Assembly (NCBI RefSeq): GCF_030684215.1
Contig: NZ_JAUXOV010000073.1
Location: forward strand, 30,396 to 94,395
Origin: Pseudotabrizicola sp.
GTDB taxonomy: Bacteria > Pseudomonadota > Alphaproteobacteria > Rhodobacterales > Rhodobacteraceae
Length of the DNA stretch: 64,000 nt
Direction of reading: 5' to 3'
The position numbers and the translations under genes are program-made. Of this stretch, positions 33,006 through 42,581 are shown in pieces (the first letter of the stretch is position 1; each line of letters starts with the position of its first letter). The notes below the pieces were generated by a model. That model was not told the origin of the DNA. It did no database searches and worked only from the letters and a program-made list of their open reading frames with translations.

Positions 33006-33974
33006 ATGTTCATCAAGACACTTGCCGCCGCTTGCGCGGCTGGCCTCGTTGCAACCACAGCAATGGCGCAGGACAAGAGCGACTGGCCGTCGGAAATCAC
33101 CATCGGCACCGCGTCGCAGGGCGGCACCTATTTCGTCTATGGCAACGGTTTTGCCGGCTATATTTCCGAAGCGCTTGGCGTGAACTCTACTGGCGAAGTG
33201 ACCGGTGGCCCGGTTCAGAACGTGACACTGGTGGAAACCGGCGATCACCTGATGGGCCTTGTTACCATGGGCCCGGCCTATGACGCGTGGATGGGCAAGT
33301 CCGAACTTGCGCCGGGGCTGGAGCATCGCTCTATCCGCGCGCTGTTCCCGATGTATCAGACCCCGTTCCAGGTGGTCGTGCTGCGGTCTTCGGGGATCAC
33401 CTCGGTTTCTGATCTGGCAGGCAAGCGCGTGTCGGTTGGTCCGGCTGGCGGCACCCCTGGCACCTATTGGCCGCAGTTCATGACCGCAGTTGGGGTCAAC
33501 GCCAATGTGTCTTATGCAGGCGCGGCCGATGCGGCAGGCCAGCTGCAGGACGGTTTGATCGACGCCTTTGCTTTTGCAGCTGGCGTGCCGATTTCGGCCT
33601 TTGCCGAACTGGCCGCTCAGCAGGACGTTGTGATGTTCGGCCTGACCGCTGATGAGCAGGCCAAGGTGCTGGAAGCCTTCCCGGCCATGGCTCCGTTCAC
33701 CATCGGTTCGGGCACCTATGCTGGCCATGATTATGACCAGCCAACGGTTGCCTTGTGGAACTTTGCCATCGCGCATTCCGACATGCCCGACAGCCTGGCC
33801 TATGAGATCACCAAGCTGGCTTTGGACAACAATGACCGCATGATGCAGATCCACGCCACCTCGGCGGAAACCCTGATCGAGAACTGGGACAAGAACACCT
33901 TCATGCCGTTCCATCCCGGTGCTGTGCAGTATTACGAAGAAAAAGGTATCACCATTCCCGATACCCTGAAGTAA
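33006..33974 (+). CDS. TAXI-family TRAP transporter solute-binding protein
   Basis: 322-residue periplasmic protein. The signal peptide MFIKTLAAACAAGLVATTAMA precedes a mature part that starts ITIGTASQGGTYFVYGNGFA, typical of the TAXI (TRAP-associated extracytoplasmic immunogenic) group, with VSVGPAGGTPGTYW as a further family motif. It delivers an organic acid or similar ligand to the fused permease encoded next. A strong GGGAGG precedes the ATG. A hairpin terminator follows it and may keep binding-protein transcripts more abundant than permease ones. Confidence 0.93.
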   Translation: MFIKTLAAACAAGLVATTAMAQDKSDWPSEITIGTASQGGTYFVYGNGFAGYISEALGVNSTGEVTGGPVQNVTLVETGDHLMGLVTMGPAYDAWMGKSELAPGLEHRSIRALFPMYQTPFQVVVLRSSGITSVSDLAGKRVSVGPAGGTPGTYWPQFMTAVGVNANVSYAGAADAAGQLQDGLIDAFAFAAGVPISAFAELAAQQDVVMFGLTADEQAKVLEAFPAMAPFTIGSGTYAGHDYDQPTVALWNFAIAHSDMPDSLAYEITKLALDNNDRMMQIHATSAETLIENWDKNTFMPFHPGAVQYYEEKGITIPDTLK

Positions 33975-33997
33975 GGCGCAGATCGCCTTGGCTTTGC

Positions 33998-34028
33998 GGG
34001 CGTCCGAACATGATCGGGCGCCCTTTTT
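33998..34028 (+). terminator. Intra-operon terminator between binding protein and permease
   Basis: GGGCGTCCGA (33998-34007) pairs with TCGGGCGCCC (34014-34023), including one G-T wobble, around a six-base loop, followed by five Ts. It sits between two genes that must work together, so partial termination is likely. Confidence 0.75.
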
Positions 34029-34058
34029 CGACGCAACCCTCATCAGGGACACCAGATC

Positions 34059-36218
34059 ATGACCGCTCCCAGCACGAACGCTCCAACGCAAGAAATTGCG
34101 TCTGGCGTCGATAACGAGATATTTTCGGCCAATCAGCGAAAGCCAATAGGCTCGCTTGGCCTGTTCATTGCGGCCCTGTGTGTGGCCTATACTGCGTTTC
34201 ATATCGGGGTAATGAACCTTTACCCCCTGGAGACATGGACGTACCGTCTGTTGCATGTGGGTGGCGGTTTGGTGATCGGGTTCTTGCTGTTTTCCTCGCT
34301 GACCTTTGCGGATGAGGAGGCCAGCCCGCGCGCAGGCCGGATGCTGATGCTGGCCCCTGCGGCGGTTCTGGTGGGAATTGCGGTTTTGCAGGTCGCGCTG
34401 TTCTGGGTCACCGGCTCTGGCATTGATCAGGCTGCGCAGGCGACGGCCGCCCGTTGGACCTTTGGCGCACCGCTGATCATCGGCACGGTCTGGGCCATGC
34501 TTGTCGCGTGGTTCGTGCCCGATCCACGGCGGGGACGGCTGGATGCGGCTGACATCATTCTGGCTTTTGCTGCCATTGCGGTCACGGCCTACATCATCTT
34601 CCACGCTCCGCTCTTGCGTTTGCGTGCGGGCACCGGCCTTGCAAAAGAGGCCGACATGTTCGCGGCCCTGATCGGGGTGATCCTTATTCTGGAGCTGACC
34701 CGGCGGATGGCCGGGCTGGCCCTCGTGATCATCGCGGGTATTTTTGTGATCTACAGCTTTGTCGGGCCATGGCTGCCGGGCATCCTGTATCATCGCGGCT
34801 ACAGCCTGACCCGGTTCTTTACCTACGTCTTCACCGATCAGGGCATCCTTGGGCCAACGACGGCGATTTCATCGACCTACATCATCCTGTTCGTGGCCTT
34901 TGCCGCGTTCTTGCAGGCAAGCCGTGTCGGCGAATACTTTGTGAACTTCGCCTTTGCCGCGGCGGGCGACCGCCGGGGTGGGCCCGCCAAAGTGGCGGTG
35001 TTCGGATCGGGCCTGATGGGCATGATCAACGGCACATCCGCAGGCAATGTGGTGGCCACGGGCTCGCTCACCATCCCATTGATGAAAAAGGTCGGCTACA
35101 AGCCGCAGACGGCGGCGGCGGTTGAGGCCGCGGCATCTTCCGGCGGGCAGATCTTGCCACCCATCATGGGCGCAGGCGCGTTCATCATGTCGGAAATCAC
35201 CGGCATCGCCTATTCCGATATCGTGGTGGCGGCAATTATTCCGGCGCTTTTGTACTTCGTCAGCGTCTATTTCAACGTCGATCTGATGGCCCAGAAGTTC
35301 AACATGAAGGGCCTGCCACGCGAAGAGTTGCCGCAATTTTCCAAGCTGGCAAAGCAGGTGTTCCTTTTTATCCCGATCCTGATCCTGATCGGCGCGCTGT
35401 TCATGGGCTATTCCGTGATCCGGGCGGGTACGCTGGCGATGGCAGCGGCGGCGGTGGTGTCATGGCTCACGCCCTATAAAATGGGGATCAAAGAGATCCT
35501 GTTTGCGCTGGAGATCTCAACCAAGATGACGCTGCAACTGGTCGCGGTCTGTGCGGCGGCGGGTATCATCGTGGGCGTGATCGCGTTGACCGGGCTTGGC
35601 ACGCGGTTTTCCAGTCTGCTGCTGGGGCTGGCCGAGAACAACCAGATGCTCGCGTTGTTCTTTGCGATGATCGTGTCGATCGTGCTGGGGATGGGCATGC
35701 CCACCACGGCAGCCTATGCGGTGGCAGCTTCGGTGATTGCACCGGGGCTGATCAGCATGGGGATCGACATGCTGACCGCGCACTTCTTCATCTTCTACTT
35801 TGCGGTAATGTCGGCGATCACGCCGCCAGTGGCGCTTGCGGCTTACGCCGGGGCGGCAATTGCCCGGTCTGACCCGATGAAGACCAGTGTGGAAAGCTTC
35901 AAGATGGGGATGGCGGCCTTTGTGGTGCCATTCATGTTCTTCTCGTCGCCCGAACTCTTGATGCAGGGCGAATGGCTGAACATCCTTCATGTGGTGGCCG
36001 GGGCGCTTCTGGGCGTGTTCCTGCTGTCGTCGGCGGTGCAGGCCTGGTACTTCGGACATCTCCACACGGCGTTGCGCATTTTGCTCGCCGCAGCGGCGGT
36101 GGCGATGATCGACTCTGGCTTCCTGAGCGATGCCATCGGGATCAGCACGGCGATTGCAGTCTGGGCGATCCAGAAAAAGCTGATAAAGCCCGGCAACGTG
36201 GCGCGCGGCGCAGACTGA
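34059..36218 (+). CDS. TRAP transporter fused 4TM/12TM permease
   Basis: 719-residue inner-membrane protein in which the small (DctQ-like) and large (DctM-like) TRAP subunits are fused, as is usual with TAXI systems. Many hydrophobic helices; DctM-type motifs include GMINGTSAGNVVATGSLTIP, ASSGGQILPPIMGAGAF, VLGMGMPTTAAYAVAAS and SAITPPVALAAYAGA. It uses sodium or proton gradients to import a ligand captured by the upstream binding protein. A terminator follows the gene directly. Confidence 0.94.
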   Translation: MTAPSTNAPTQEIASGVDNEIFSANQRKPIGSLGLFIAALCVAYTAFHIGVMNLYPLETWTYRLLHVGGGLVIGFLLFSSLTFADEEASPRAGRMLMLAPAAVLVGIAVLQVALFWVTGSGIDQAAQATAARWTFGAPLIIGTVWAMLVAWFVPDPRRGRLDAADIILAFAAIAVTAYIIFHAPLLRLRAGTGLAKEADMFAALIGVILILELTRRMAGLALVIIAGIFVIYSFVGPWLPGILYHRGYSLTRFFTYVFTDQGILGPTTAISSTYIILFVAFAAFLQASRVGEYFVNFAFAAAGDRRGGPAKVAVFGSGLMGMINGTSAGNVVATGSLTIPLMKKVGYKPQTAAAVEAAASSGGQILPPIMGAGAFIMSEITGIAYSDIVVAAIIPALLYFVSVYFNVDLMAQKFNMKGLPREELPQFSKLAKQVFLFIPILILIGALFMGYSVIRAGTLAMAAAAVVSWLTPYKMGIKEILFALEISTKMTLQLVAVCAAAGIIVGVIALTGLGTRFSSLLLGLAENNQMLALFFAMIVSIVLGMGMPTTAAYAVAASVIAPGLISMGIDMLTAHFFIFYFAVMSAITPPVALAAYAGAAIARSDPMKTSVESFKMGMAAFVVPFMFFSSPELLMQGEWLNILHVVAGALLGVFLLSSAVQAWYFGHLHTALRILLAAAAVAMIDSGFLSDAIGISTAIAVWAIQKKLIKPGNVARGAD

Positions 36219-36226
36219 GCACACCC

Positions 36227-36263
36227 AAAGCCCGCCCCGGTATCAAACCGGGGCGGGCCTTTT
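36227..36263 (+). terminator. Terminator of the TRAP operon
   Basis: AAAGCCCGCCCCGG (36227-36240) pairs with CCGGGGCGGGCCTTTT around a seven-base loop, eight bases after the permease stop. Confidence 0.92.
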
Positions 36264-36293
36264 CCAAAGGCGCGCGCGGGCTATCTGTTAGCC

Positions 36294-36836
36294 ATGCGCG
36301 CGTTTTTCATTCTGCTGATGCTGATCCTTGCCATCCCGTTGCGGGCAAACCCGCTTGATGCTGCGCGGGCACCGGGGGCGATTGTTCAGATGCGCCACGC
36401 AACCGCGCCGGGCACAGGCGATCCGGCCGATTTTCGGCTGAGCGATTGCACCACGCAGCGCAACCTGTCCGACGCCGGGCGCGCAGAGGCGCAGGCCATC
36501 GGCGCGCGGTTCCGGGCGGAAGGCATCACTTTCACCCACATCCTGACATCGGAATGGTGCCGCACGCACGAGACGGCGGAATTGCTGGGCCTTGGCCCGG
36601 TCACGCCCTTTACCCCGGCCAATTCCTTTTTCTCGACGCGTGCAGACGAGTCGCGCCAGACCGCCGAGGTGCTGGAGTGGCTGTCGGCCCAGCCCAAAGA
36701 GGCCCGTGTGCTGATCGTGACCCATCAGGTCAACATCACCGCCCTGACAGGTGTGGTGCCCCAGTCGGGCGAGGTGGTGATTGCGCGGCGCTCCGGGCAA
36801 CGAATGGTGCTGGTGGACCGACTGCCACCCCCCTGA
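36294..36836 (+). CDS. Exported histidine phosphatase family protein
   Basis: 180-residue member of the phosphoglycerate-mutase-like clan. The N-terminus MRAFFILLMLILAIPLRA looks like a signal peptide, so a periplasmic location is likely. The catalytic arginine-histidine pair is at QMRHATAPG, and the second histidine at LIVTHQVNITALTG. Substrate unknown. It starts just after the TRAP terminator and converges on typA. Confidence 0.82.
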   Translation: MRAFFILLMLILAIPLRANPLDAARAPGAIVQMRHATAPGTGDPADFRLSDCTTQRNLSDAGRAEAQAIGARFRAEGITFTHILTSEWCRTHETAELLGLGPVTPFTPANSFFSTRADESRQTAEVLEWLSAQPKEARVLIVTHQVNITALTGVVPQSGEVVIARRSGQRMVLVDRLPPP

Positions 36837-36850
36837 AAGCGGCCCCCGCC

Positions 36851-36878
36851 AAAACCAAAACGGCCCCCGAAGGGGCCG
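36851..36878 (-). terminator. typA terminator
   Basis: On the minus strand, CGGCCCC-TTCG-GGGGCCG forms a tetraloop hairpin followed by TTTTGGTTTT, starting seven bases past the typA stop. Confidence 0.88.
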
Positions 36879-36884
36879 CTTGTC

Positions 36885-38702
36885 TCAGGCGCTGCGGCTG
36901 TGGCGCTTGCGCTCATGCGGGTCCAGATAGCGTTTGCGCATCCGCACCGATTTCGGCGTCACCTCAACCAGTTCGTCATCGTCGATATATGCGATGCACT
37001 GTTCCAGCGACAGCTTGACCGGCGTGGTCAGGCGCACGGCTTCATCCGTGCCGCTTGCGCGCACGTTGGTCAGCTGTTTGCCCTTCAGCGGGTTCACTTC
37101 CAGATCGTTGTCGCGGCTATGCTCACCAATGATCATGCCGGTGTAGACAGGTTCCTGAACACCGATAAAGAAGTGACCACGGTCTTCCAGCTTCCACATC
37201 GCGTAAGCCACCGAGATGCCCGCTTCCATCGAGATCAGCACGCCCTGACGACGCCCTTCAATCGGGCCCTTGTGGGGGGCCCAGCCGTGGAACACACGGT
37301 TCAGAACCCCGGTGCCGCGGGTGTCGGTCATGAACTGGCCATGATAGCCGATCAGACCGCGCGACGGCACATGGGCAATGATCCGGGTCTTGCCAACACC
37401 TGCCGGTTTCATCTCGACCAGATCGCCCTTGCGGGGGCCGGTCAGCTTTTCGATGACAGCGCCGGTGTATTCGTCATCGACGTCGATGGTGACTTCTTCA
37501 ATCGGCTCGGATTTGACGCCGTCAACCTCTTGGAACAGCACGCGCGGACGCGAGATCGAAAGCTCAAAACCTTCGCGGCGCATGTTTTCAATCAACACGC
37601 CCATCTGCAATTCGCCCCGGCCCGCCACTTCAAAGGCGTCGCCGCCCGGCGTGTCGGTGACCTTGATCGCCACGTTGATCTCGGCTTCTTTCATCAGACG
37701 TTCGCGGATGATCCGCGACTGAACCTTTGAACCTTCTTTGCCAGCCAGCGGTGAATCGTTGATGCCAAAGGTGATCGAGATGGTCGGCGGGTCAATCGGC
37801 TGCGCGGGCAGGGCGGTATCAACCTCCAGCGCGCACAGTGTGTCGGCCACGGTGGCTTTGGTCATGCCCGCAAGGGTCACGATATCGCCGGCTTCGGCGG
37901 CGTCAATCGGGGTCATCACAAGGCCACGGTAGGCCAGAACCTTGGACACGCGGAACTGCTCCAGCCGCTCGCCATCACGGCTCAGCGCCTTGATGGTTTC
38001 GCCTGCGCGCAGCGTGCCCGCCTCTACCCGGCCGGTCAGAATACGACCGATGAACGGGTCAGCCGACAGCGTAGTGGCAAGCATCTGGAACGGCTCGGCC
38101 CGGCGCGCGATCTGCGCAGGCGCTGGCACATGCTTGAGCACCAGATCATAAAGGGCCGACAGATCCTTGCGCGGACCGTCAAGTTCGACATCGGCCCAGC
38201 CGGACCGGCCCGATGCGTAAAGCACTGGGAAATCAAGCTGATCGTCGTCGGCACCAAGGTTGGCGAACAGATCGAACACCTCATTCAGCGCGCGGTCGGG
38301 TTCGGCATCGGCCTTGTCGACCTTGTTCAGCACCACAATCGGACGCAGGCCAAGCGCAAGCGCCTTGGAGGTCACGAACTTGGTCTGCGGCATCGGGCCT
38401 TCGGCCGCGTCCACCAGCAGCACAACGCCATCGACCATCGACAGGATACGCTCCACCTCGCCACCGAAATCGGCGTGGCCGGGGGTGTCAACGATGTTGA
38501 TCCTGGCGCCCGCCCATTCCAGCGAGGTACATTTCGCAAGGATCGTGATCCCGCGCTCGCGTTCAATGTCGTTGCTGTCCATGGCGCGTTCTGCAACGGC
38601 CTGGTTGTCGCGGAAAGATCCCGACTGTTTCAGAAGCTCGTCAACGAGCGTGGTTTTGCCATGGTCGACGTGTGCGATGATGGCAATGTTGCGAAGCTCC
38701 AT
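36885..38702 (-). CDS. typA: Ribosome-associated GTPase TypA/BipA
   Basis: 605-residue translational GTPase involved in ribosome assembly and stress or cold adaptation. G1 [12 protein letters not shown], switch region [13 protein letters not shown]3 [14 protein letters not shown] and G4 [10 protein letters not shown] are present, then EF-G-like domains III and V ([22 protein letters not shown]) and the TypA-specific C-terminal domain. Transcription runs leftward from a 90-base gap behind yitT. Confidence 0.97.
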   Translation of the reverse strand: MELRNIAIIAHVDHGKTTLVDELLKQSGSFRDNQAVAERAMDSNDIERERGITILAKCTSLEWAGARINIVDTPGHADFGGEVERILSMVDGVVLLVDAAEGPMPQTKFVTSKALALGLRPIVVLNKVDKADAEPDRALNEVFDLFANLGADDDQLDFPVLYASGRSGWADVELDGPRKDLSALYDLVLKHVPAPAQIARRAEPFQMLATTLSADPFIGRILTGRVEAGTLRAGETIKALSRDGERLEQFRVSKVLAYRGLVMTPIDAAEAGDIVTLAGMTKATVADTLCALEVDTALPAQPIDPPTISITFGINDSPLAGKEGSKVQSRIIRERLMKEAEINVAIKVTDTPGGDAFEVAGRGELQMGVLIENMRREGFELSISRPRVLFQEVDGVKSEPIEEVTIDVDDEYTGAVIEKLTGPRKGDLVEMKPAGVGKTRIIAHVPSRGLIGYHGQFMTDTRGTGVLNRVFHGWAPHKGPIEGRRQGVLISMEAGISVAYAMWKLEDRGHFFIGVQEPVYTGMIIGEHSRDNDLEVNPLKGKQLTNVRASGTDEAVRLTTPVKLSLEQCIAYIDDDELVEVTPKSVRMRKRYLDPHERKRHSRSA

Positions 38703-38792
38703 CGGGAGGGGTCACTTTCAATAGGGTCTAATGATTGTTGGGCAGCCCTTACAGGGTTTCACCCGGATTGGCCAGTGCCGATCACACGCAGA

Positions 38793-39395
38793 TCATGTGG
38801 CGATATATCGGTCACGGCGATGGTTGATGGCAATGATGATATTAAGCACCACTGCGCCCAGCAAAGACCATGCCACAATAGGGAGCGGGAACAAAAACAG
38901 CGCCACGCAAAAGATCACCGCATCGGCGCACAGTTGCACATAGCCTGCCCGAAACCCGGTCTTGTCCTGCACGATCAGCGCGACAACGCCAAGCCCGCCC
39001 AGTGATCCGTTGTGGCGAAAGATTACCAAAAGCCCCACCCCCGTCAGCGCACCAAAGGTGATTGCGGCCATCGGGGTCGACAGTTGGGCAAAGGATATCT
39101 GGTCAGGCAAAATAAGTGTCAGCCCAGACAGCGCCGTAACAGAGATCAGCGATTTTGCAGTGAATTGCGGGCCCAGACGCAGCCATGCCAGCATATAGAA
39201 CGGCAGGTTGATGATAAAGAACACCACCCCGAAGCTCCACCCCGACAGATATGAGATAATCACCGCGATACCGGCGGTTTGCCCGGTGATCAGCCCGGCA
39301 TGGGTCAGGAATTGCAGCGACAGGGCGCACAGAAAAACTCCCAGCGCAAAACCTTGGGCATCTTCGGTCAGGCTGTGTTTTTCAGGCTGGGTCAT
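38793..39395 (-). CDS. YitT family membrane protein
   Basis: 200-residue integral membrane protein with about five hydrophobic segments (LITGQTAGIAVIISYLSGWSFG, VVFFIINLPFYMLAW and others), matching the YitT/DUF161 group. Transport function is suspected but not defined. The frame continues open upstream to 40328, but that part lies antisense to the FkbM gene; the first methionine before the membrane domain (MTQPEKHSLTEDAQGF) at 39395 is the credible start. Confidence 0.82.
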   Translation of the reverse strand: MTQPEKHSLTEDAQGFALGVFLCALSLQFLTHAGLITGQTAGIAVIISYLSGWSFGVVFFIINLPFYMLAWLRLGPQFTAKSLISVTALSGLTLILPDQISFAQLSTPMAAITFGALTGVGLLVIFRHNGSLGGLGVVALIVQDKTGFRAGYVQLCADAVIFCVALFLFPLPIVAWSLLGAVVLNIIIAINHRRDRYIAT

Positions 39396-39518
39396 CGCTG
39401 CTTGGTAGGACAGCGATGCTGACCTGTCCAGCCCTTTTCCTGCCATACTGTAGCCGCGATGGTCTTGTTTTCTGTACGCGCAACGGCAGCTTGACCCAAA
39501 ATTCAAACGAGGCAGACC

Positions 39519-40349
39519 ATGCAGGCAAAACGTGTATTGGGGGTTGTTCCCCTCTCGGTTCCCGAGGAAGTGGCCGACCAGACGGCAGCTATGTCGGAAA
39601 AGATGGAACAAATGATCAAGCTGATGGACGAATCCGTTCATCTGCAGCGGGTGGCCTTGCTGGAAGACGGCCATATCCTGCGCTTTCATTCGGGCCTGGC
39701 GCGGATCGCGTTGTCCTTGCCCGACGCTCAGGATGATTATGTGCAGCGCGTCATCCTGCGCGCACGCCAGTTTTATGAGGCCCGCTTGCTGGCCGCCGTG
39801 CAGAGCATGGGGCTGATCAAGCCTGATGCGACGGTGTGCGATATCGGGGCCAATATTGGTAATGCGTCGGTGTTCTTTGGCAAGGTGCTGGGGGCAAAGC
39901 GTGTGCTGGCGTTTGAGCCGCAGCCACATTGCTACGCCACGCTGAACCGCAATCTGGAACTGAACGCGCTGACCGATGCGCAAGCCTATAACTGCATGGT
40001 CGGGGCGACTTCGGGCCGGGGTGATGTTGCCCGGTTCAACCCGCGCAATCTGGGGGCGACTCGCTTTGCCGCCGCAAAGAATGGCCCGGTGCCGATGGTG
40101 GCGTTGGATGATCTGATCGAGGCCGAAGAACTGCACGGCCTGACCTTCATCAAGATTGATGTCGAAGGCATGCATCTGGAAGTGCTGTCGGGTGCGAAAA
40201 AGGTGATCAAGGCATTTAAGCCCGCGATCTGGGCCGCTTTGTCCGAAGGCGGTGCGGATTATGCGGCAACGGCAAAGGTGATGCAGGGTCTTGGCTATAC
40301 GGCGACGCAGATCGGGCCGAACGACCACATCTTTACGCCCAAGAAATAA
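39519..40349 (+). CDS. FkbM family methyltransferase
   Basis: 276-residue SAM-dependent methyltransferase. Motif I is VCDIGANIGNASVFFGKV, followed by VLAFEPQPHCYATLNRNLELN, and the FkbM-typical TFIKIDVEGMHLEVLSGAKKVI. FkbM enzymes methylate hydroxyl groups of sugars, polyketides or lipids; this substrate is unknown. An unusual N-terminal ~100-residue helical extension (MSEKMEQMIKLMDESVHLQR) precedes the catalytic domain. It is divergent from yitT and convergent with icd. Confidence 0.88.
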   Translation: MQAKRVLGVVPLSVPEEVADQTAAMSEKMEQMIKLMDESVHLQRVALLEDGHILRFHSGLARIALSLPDAQDDYVQRVILRARQFYEARLLAAVQSMGLIKPDATVCDIGANIGNASVFFGKVLGAKRVLAFEPQPHCYATLNRNLELNALTDAQAYNCMVGATSGRGDVARFNPRNLGATRFAAAKNGPVPMVALDDLIEAEELHGLTFIKIDVEGMHLEVLSGAKKVIKAFKPAIWAALSEGGADYAATAKVMQGLGYTATQIGPNDHIFTPKK

Positions 40350-40355
40350 ATAAAT

Positions 40356-40390
40356 CCGGGGGGCATTGTGATGCCCCCCGGAGTTCTTTT
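40356..40390. terminator. Bidirectional terminator between fkbM-like gene and icd
   Basis: CCGGGGGGCAT (40356-40366) pairs perfectly with ATGCCCCCCGG (40371-40381) around a four-base loop. The plus strand continues AGTTCTTTT; the minus strand continues ATTTATTTATT, so both convergent genes can use it. Confidence 0.88.
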
Positions 40391-40407
40391 GGCCAAAGTG
40401 GCTGATC

Positions 40408-41622
40408 TTAGCCTTTGAGCGCTTTGTTCAGGTATTGATCCACCATTTCCAGATAACCCATCGTGGTCAGCCATTTCTGATCCGGACCGACCAGCAGCGC
40501 CAGATCCTTGGTCATGTGGCCGTCTTCGACCGCATCCACGGTCACCTTTTCCAAGGTTTGCGCAAAGCGCATCAGCTGATCATTGTTGTCCAGCTTGGCG
40601 CGATGCTTCAGACCACCGGTCCAGGCAAAGATCGACGCGACAGAGTTGGTGCTGGTCTGCTGACCCTTCTGGTGCTGGCGGTAGTGGCGGGTCACGGTGC
40701 CATGCGCCGCCTCTGCCTCAACCACCTGACCATCGGGCGTCATCAGAACGGAGGTCATCAGGCCAAGCGAGCCGAAGCCCTGCGCCACGGTATCGGACTG
40801 CACGTCGCCGTCATAGTTCTTGCACGCCCAGACATAGCCGCCAGACCATTTCATCGCGGATGCGACCATATCATCGATCAGGCGGTGTTCGTAATGGATG
40901 CCGGCGGCCTTGAACTTGTCTTCAAATTCCTCGGCATAGACCTTGGCAAACAAATCCTTGAACCGCCCGTCATAGGCTTTCAGAATCGTGTTCTTGGTCG
41001 ACAGATACACTGGCCAGCCTTTCAGAAGGCCATAGTTCATCGACGACCGGGCAAAGTCGATAATGGAGTCGTCAAGGTTATACATCGCCATGTAAACGCC
41101 CGAAGACGGGGCGGAATACACCTCTTTCTCGATCACAGTGCCGTCTTCGCCGACGAATTTCATCGACAGTTTGCCAGCCCCCGGAAAACGGAAGTCGGTC
41201 GCGCGGTATTGGTCGCCAAAGGCATGACGGCCCACAACGATCGGCTGGGTCCAGCCGGGCACAAGGCGCGGCACGTTTTTGCAAATGATCGGCTCGCGGA
41301 AGATCACGCCACCAAGGATGTTGCGGATGGTGCCGTTCGGCGAGCGCCACATTTGCTTGAGGCCGAATTCCTCGACCCGCTGCTCATCGGGGGTGATGGT
41401 CGCACATTTGACGCCCACACCGTATTTCTTGATCGCTTCGGCGGAATCAATCGTGATCTGGTCGTTGGTGCGATCACGCTCCTCGATCCCCAGATCGTAA
41501 TATTTCAGGTCAATGTCCAGATAGGGCAGGATCAGCTTTTGCTTGATGAAATCCCAGATGATCCGGGTCATCTCGTCGCCGTCGAGTTCGACAACGGGAT
41601 TTGCCACCTTGATTTTGGTCAT
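40408..41622 (-). CDS. icd: NADP-dependent isocitrate dehydrogenase
   Basis: 404-residue TCA-cycle enzyme that decarboxylates isocitrate to 2-oxoglutarate with NADPH formation. It belongs to the homodimeric eukaryote-like class common in alphaproteobacteria: [20 protein letters not shown], the isocitrate-binding [21 protein letters not shown] with SPNGTIRN, and [20 protein letters not shown]. The 100-base upstream gap contains a perfect 16-bp palindrome. Confidence 0.96.
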   Translation of the reverse strand: MTKIKVANPVVELDGDEMTRIIWDFIKQKLILPYLDIDLKYYDLGIEERDRTNDQITIDSAEAIKKYGVGVKCATITPDEQRVEEFGLKQMWRSPNGTIRNILGGVIFREPIICKNVPRLVPGWTQPIVVGRHAFGDQYRATDFRFPGAGKLSMKFVGEDGTVIEKEVYSAPSSGVYMAMYNLDDSIIDFARSSMNYGLLKGWPVYLSTKNTILKAYDGRFKDLFAKVYAEEFEDKFKAAGIHYEHRLIDDMVASAMKWSGGYVWACKNYDGDVQSDTVAQGFGSLGLMTSVLMTPDGQVVEAEAAHGTVTRHYRQHQKGQQTSTNSVASIFAWTGGLKHRAKLDNNDQLMRFAQTLEKVTVDAVEDGHMTKDLALLVGPDQKWLTTMGYLEMVDQYLNKALKG

Positions 41623-41691
41623 AATCGGCCCTTTCGGTGTTGGATTCGGTTGCCGCGTCTATAGCGCAAGACGGGGTGTTTGGGAAGCCTT

Positions 41692-41707
41692 GTATGCAAT
41701 TGCATAC
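41692..41707. promoter_or_regulatory. 16-bp palindrome upstream of icd
   Basis: GTATGCAATTGCATAC is a perfect palindrome, and TATGCAA recurs at 41724-41730. On the minus strand a weak promoter (TTCCCA, 17 bases, TATAGA) lies between it and icd, placing the palindrome centre near -50. A dimeric regulator site is the simplest reading; the cognate protein is unknown. Confidence 0.5.
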
Positions 41708-41722
41708 CGAAAACTCTCACCA

Positions 41723-42310
41723 CTATGCAAAGAAGGGTGCCGACTTCGCCTTGACCCAATCCCACAGCCCTGGGGCGCCGCGTGCAATCTTTACCCCCAC
41801 GCGGGTTTCAAGCTGTTCTGCGGTCACGTTATAGGTTGTCCAGGTGCCGCCGCCCGACATCAGATTGGCCATCACAGGCTGCACCCGGTCAAGGCTTTTG
41901 GCGAAAATTGCATCGGGCGTTTGGGCGGCCTCGAACTCCTCCCACACCGCGCGAAGACTATCGCGCAGATCGGGGGGCAGCAGGCCGAAAATCCGGTCCG
42001 CAGCCTTTGCCTCTGCCGCCACGGTATCCACCGATCCATGCGCCAGACCATTTGCCGAATGGATCGGCACATCGCCCACGTCGATCTCCACCAGATCATG
42101 GATCAGCAACATGCGGATGACCCGGTTGATATCCACGCCCGGCCCGGCCTGATCGGCAAGCACCAACGCATAAAGCGCCAGATGCCAGGAATGCTCACCC
42201 GAATTTTCCGGGCGCGATCCGTCAACCAGCGTGGTGGCGCGCAAGACCGATTTAAGCCGGTCCGCTTCGTTCAGAAAGGCGAACTGCGCTGCCAGCCGGG
42301 TCGCATCCAC
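41723..42310 (-). CDS. HD-domain phosphohydrolase
   Basis: 195-residue HD-family protein similar to YfbR-type 5'-deoxynucleotidases. Metal ligands are visible in SGEHSWHLALYALVLAD and MLLIHDLVEIDVGDVP. The GTG at 42310 is one base past the stop of the preceding gene and gives the family-length N-terminus (VDATRLAAQFAFLNEADRLKS); an in-frame ATG at 42406 would extend it into the neighbour. It is the last gene of a leftward three-gene unit. Confidence 0.85.
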   Translation of the reverse strand: MDATRLAAQFAFLNEADRLKSVLRATTLVDGSRPENSGEHSWHLALYALVLADQAGPGVDINRVIRMLLIHDLVEIDVGDVPIHSANGLAHGSVDTVAAEAKAADRIFGLLPPDLRDSLRAVWEEFEAAQTPDAIFAKSLDRVQPVMANLMSGGGTWTTYNVTAEQLETRVGVKIARGAPGLWDWVKAKSAPFFA

Positions 42311-42311
42311 G

Positions 42312-42581
42312 CTAGTGCCCGCCTTTTTCGGCCTCACGCGGGGCTTCGGGCAGCTTTTGGCCTGCGCGTTTGGCGGCCAATGCCTTTTCCAGAAACTCGC
42401 GCCCACGCTTTTCGGCCAAGCGAATGCGGATCGAGGTCATGAACACCTCTTGCAAGGTGGGCGAAGATGCGCCCACCACTTTGGCCACTTTTTCGTAGAA
42501 ATACGGGTCATCCAGGGCAATGCCGCCATCCAGCACGTCACGCGCAAGGCTGTCTGCCAGTTCCTGAATGAAATCGCTCAC
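42312..42581 (-). CDS. Conserved hypothetical protein (89 aa)
   Basis: A short acidic/basic helical protein (SDFIQELADSLARDVLDGG, IRIRLAEKRGREFLEKALAAKRAG) with no recognised domain. Its GTG start overlaps the alpha/beta hydrolase stop by four bases and the HD gene starts one base after its stop, so all three are tightly coupled. No signal peptide or membrane segment. Function unknown. Confidence 0.75.
   Translation of the reverse strand: MSDFIQELADSLARDVLDGGIALDDPYFYEKVAKVVGASSPTLQEVFMTSIRIRLAEKRGREFLEKALAAKRAGQKLPEAPREAEKGGH

Noticed and set aside
32703-34793. 696-codon open frame on the minus strand opposite the TAXI and permease genes
   Set aside because: It is antisense to two genes with clear homology and shows no recognisable domain; long antisense frames are common in GC-rich DNA.
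39396-40328. Upstream extension of the yitT frame on the minus strand
   Set aside because: It lies antisense to the FkbM gene and has no homology; the membrane protein begins at 39395.
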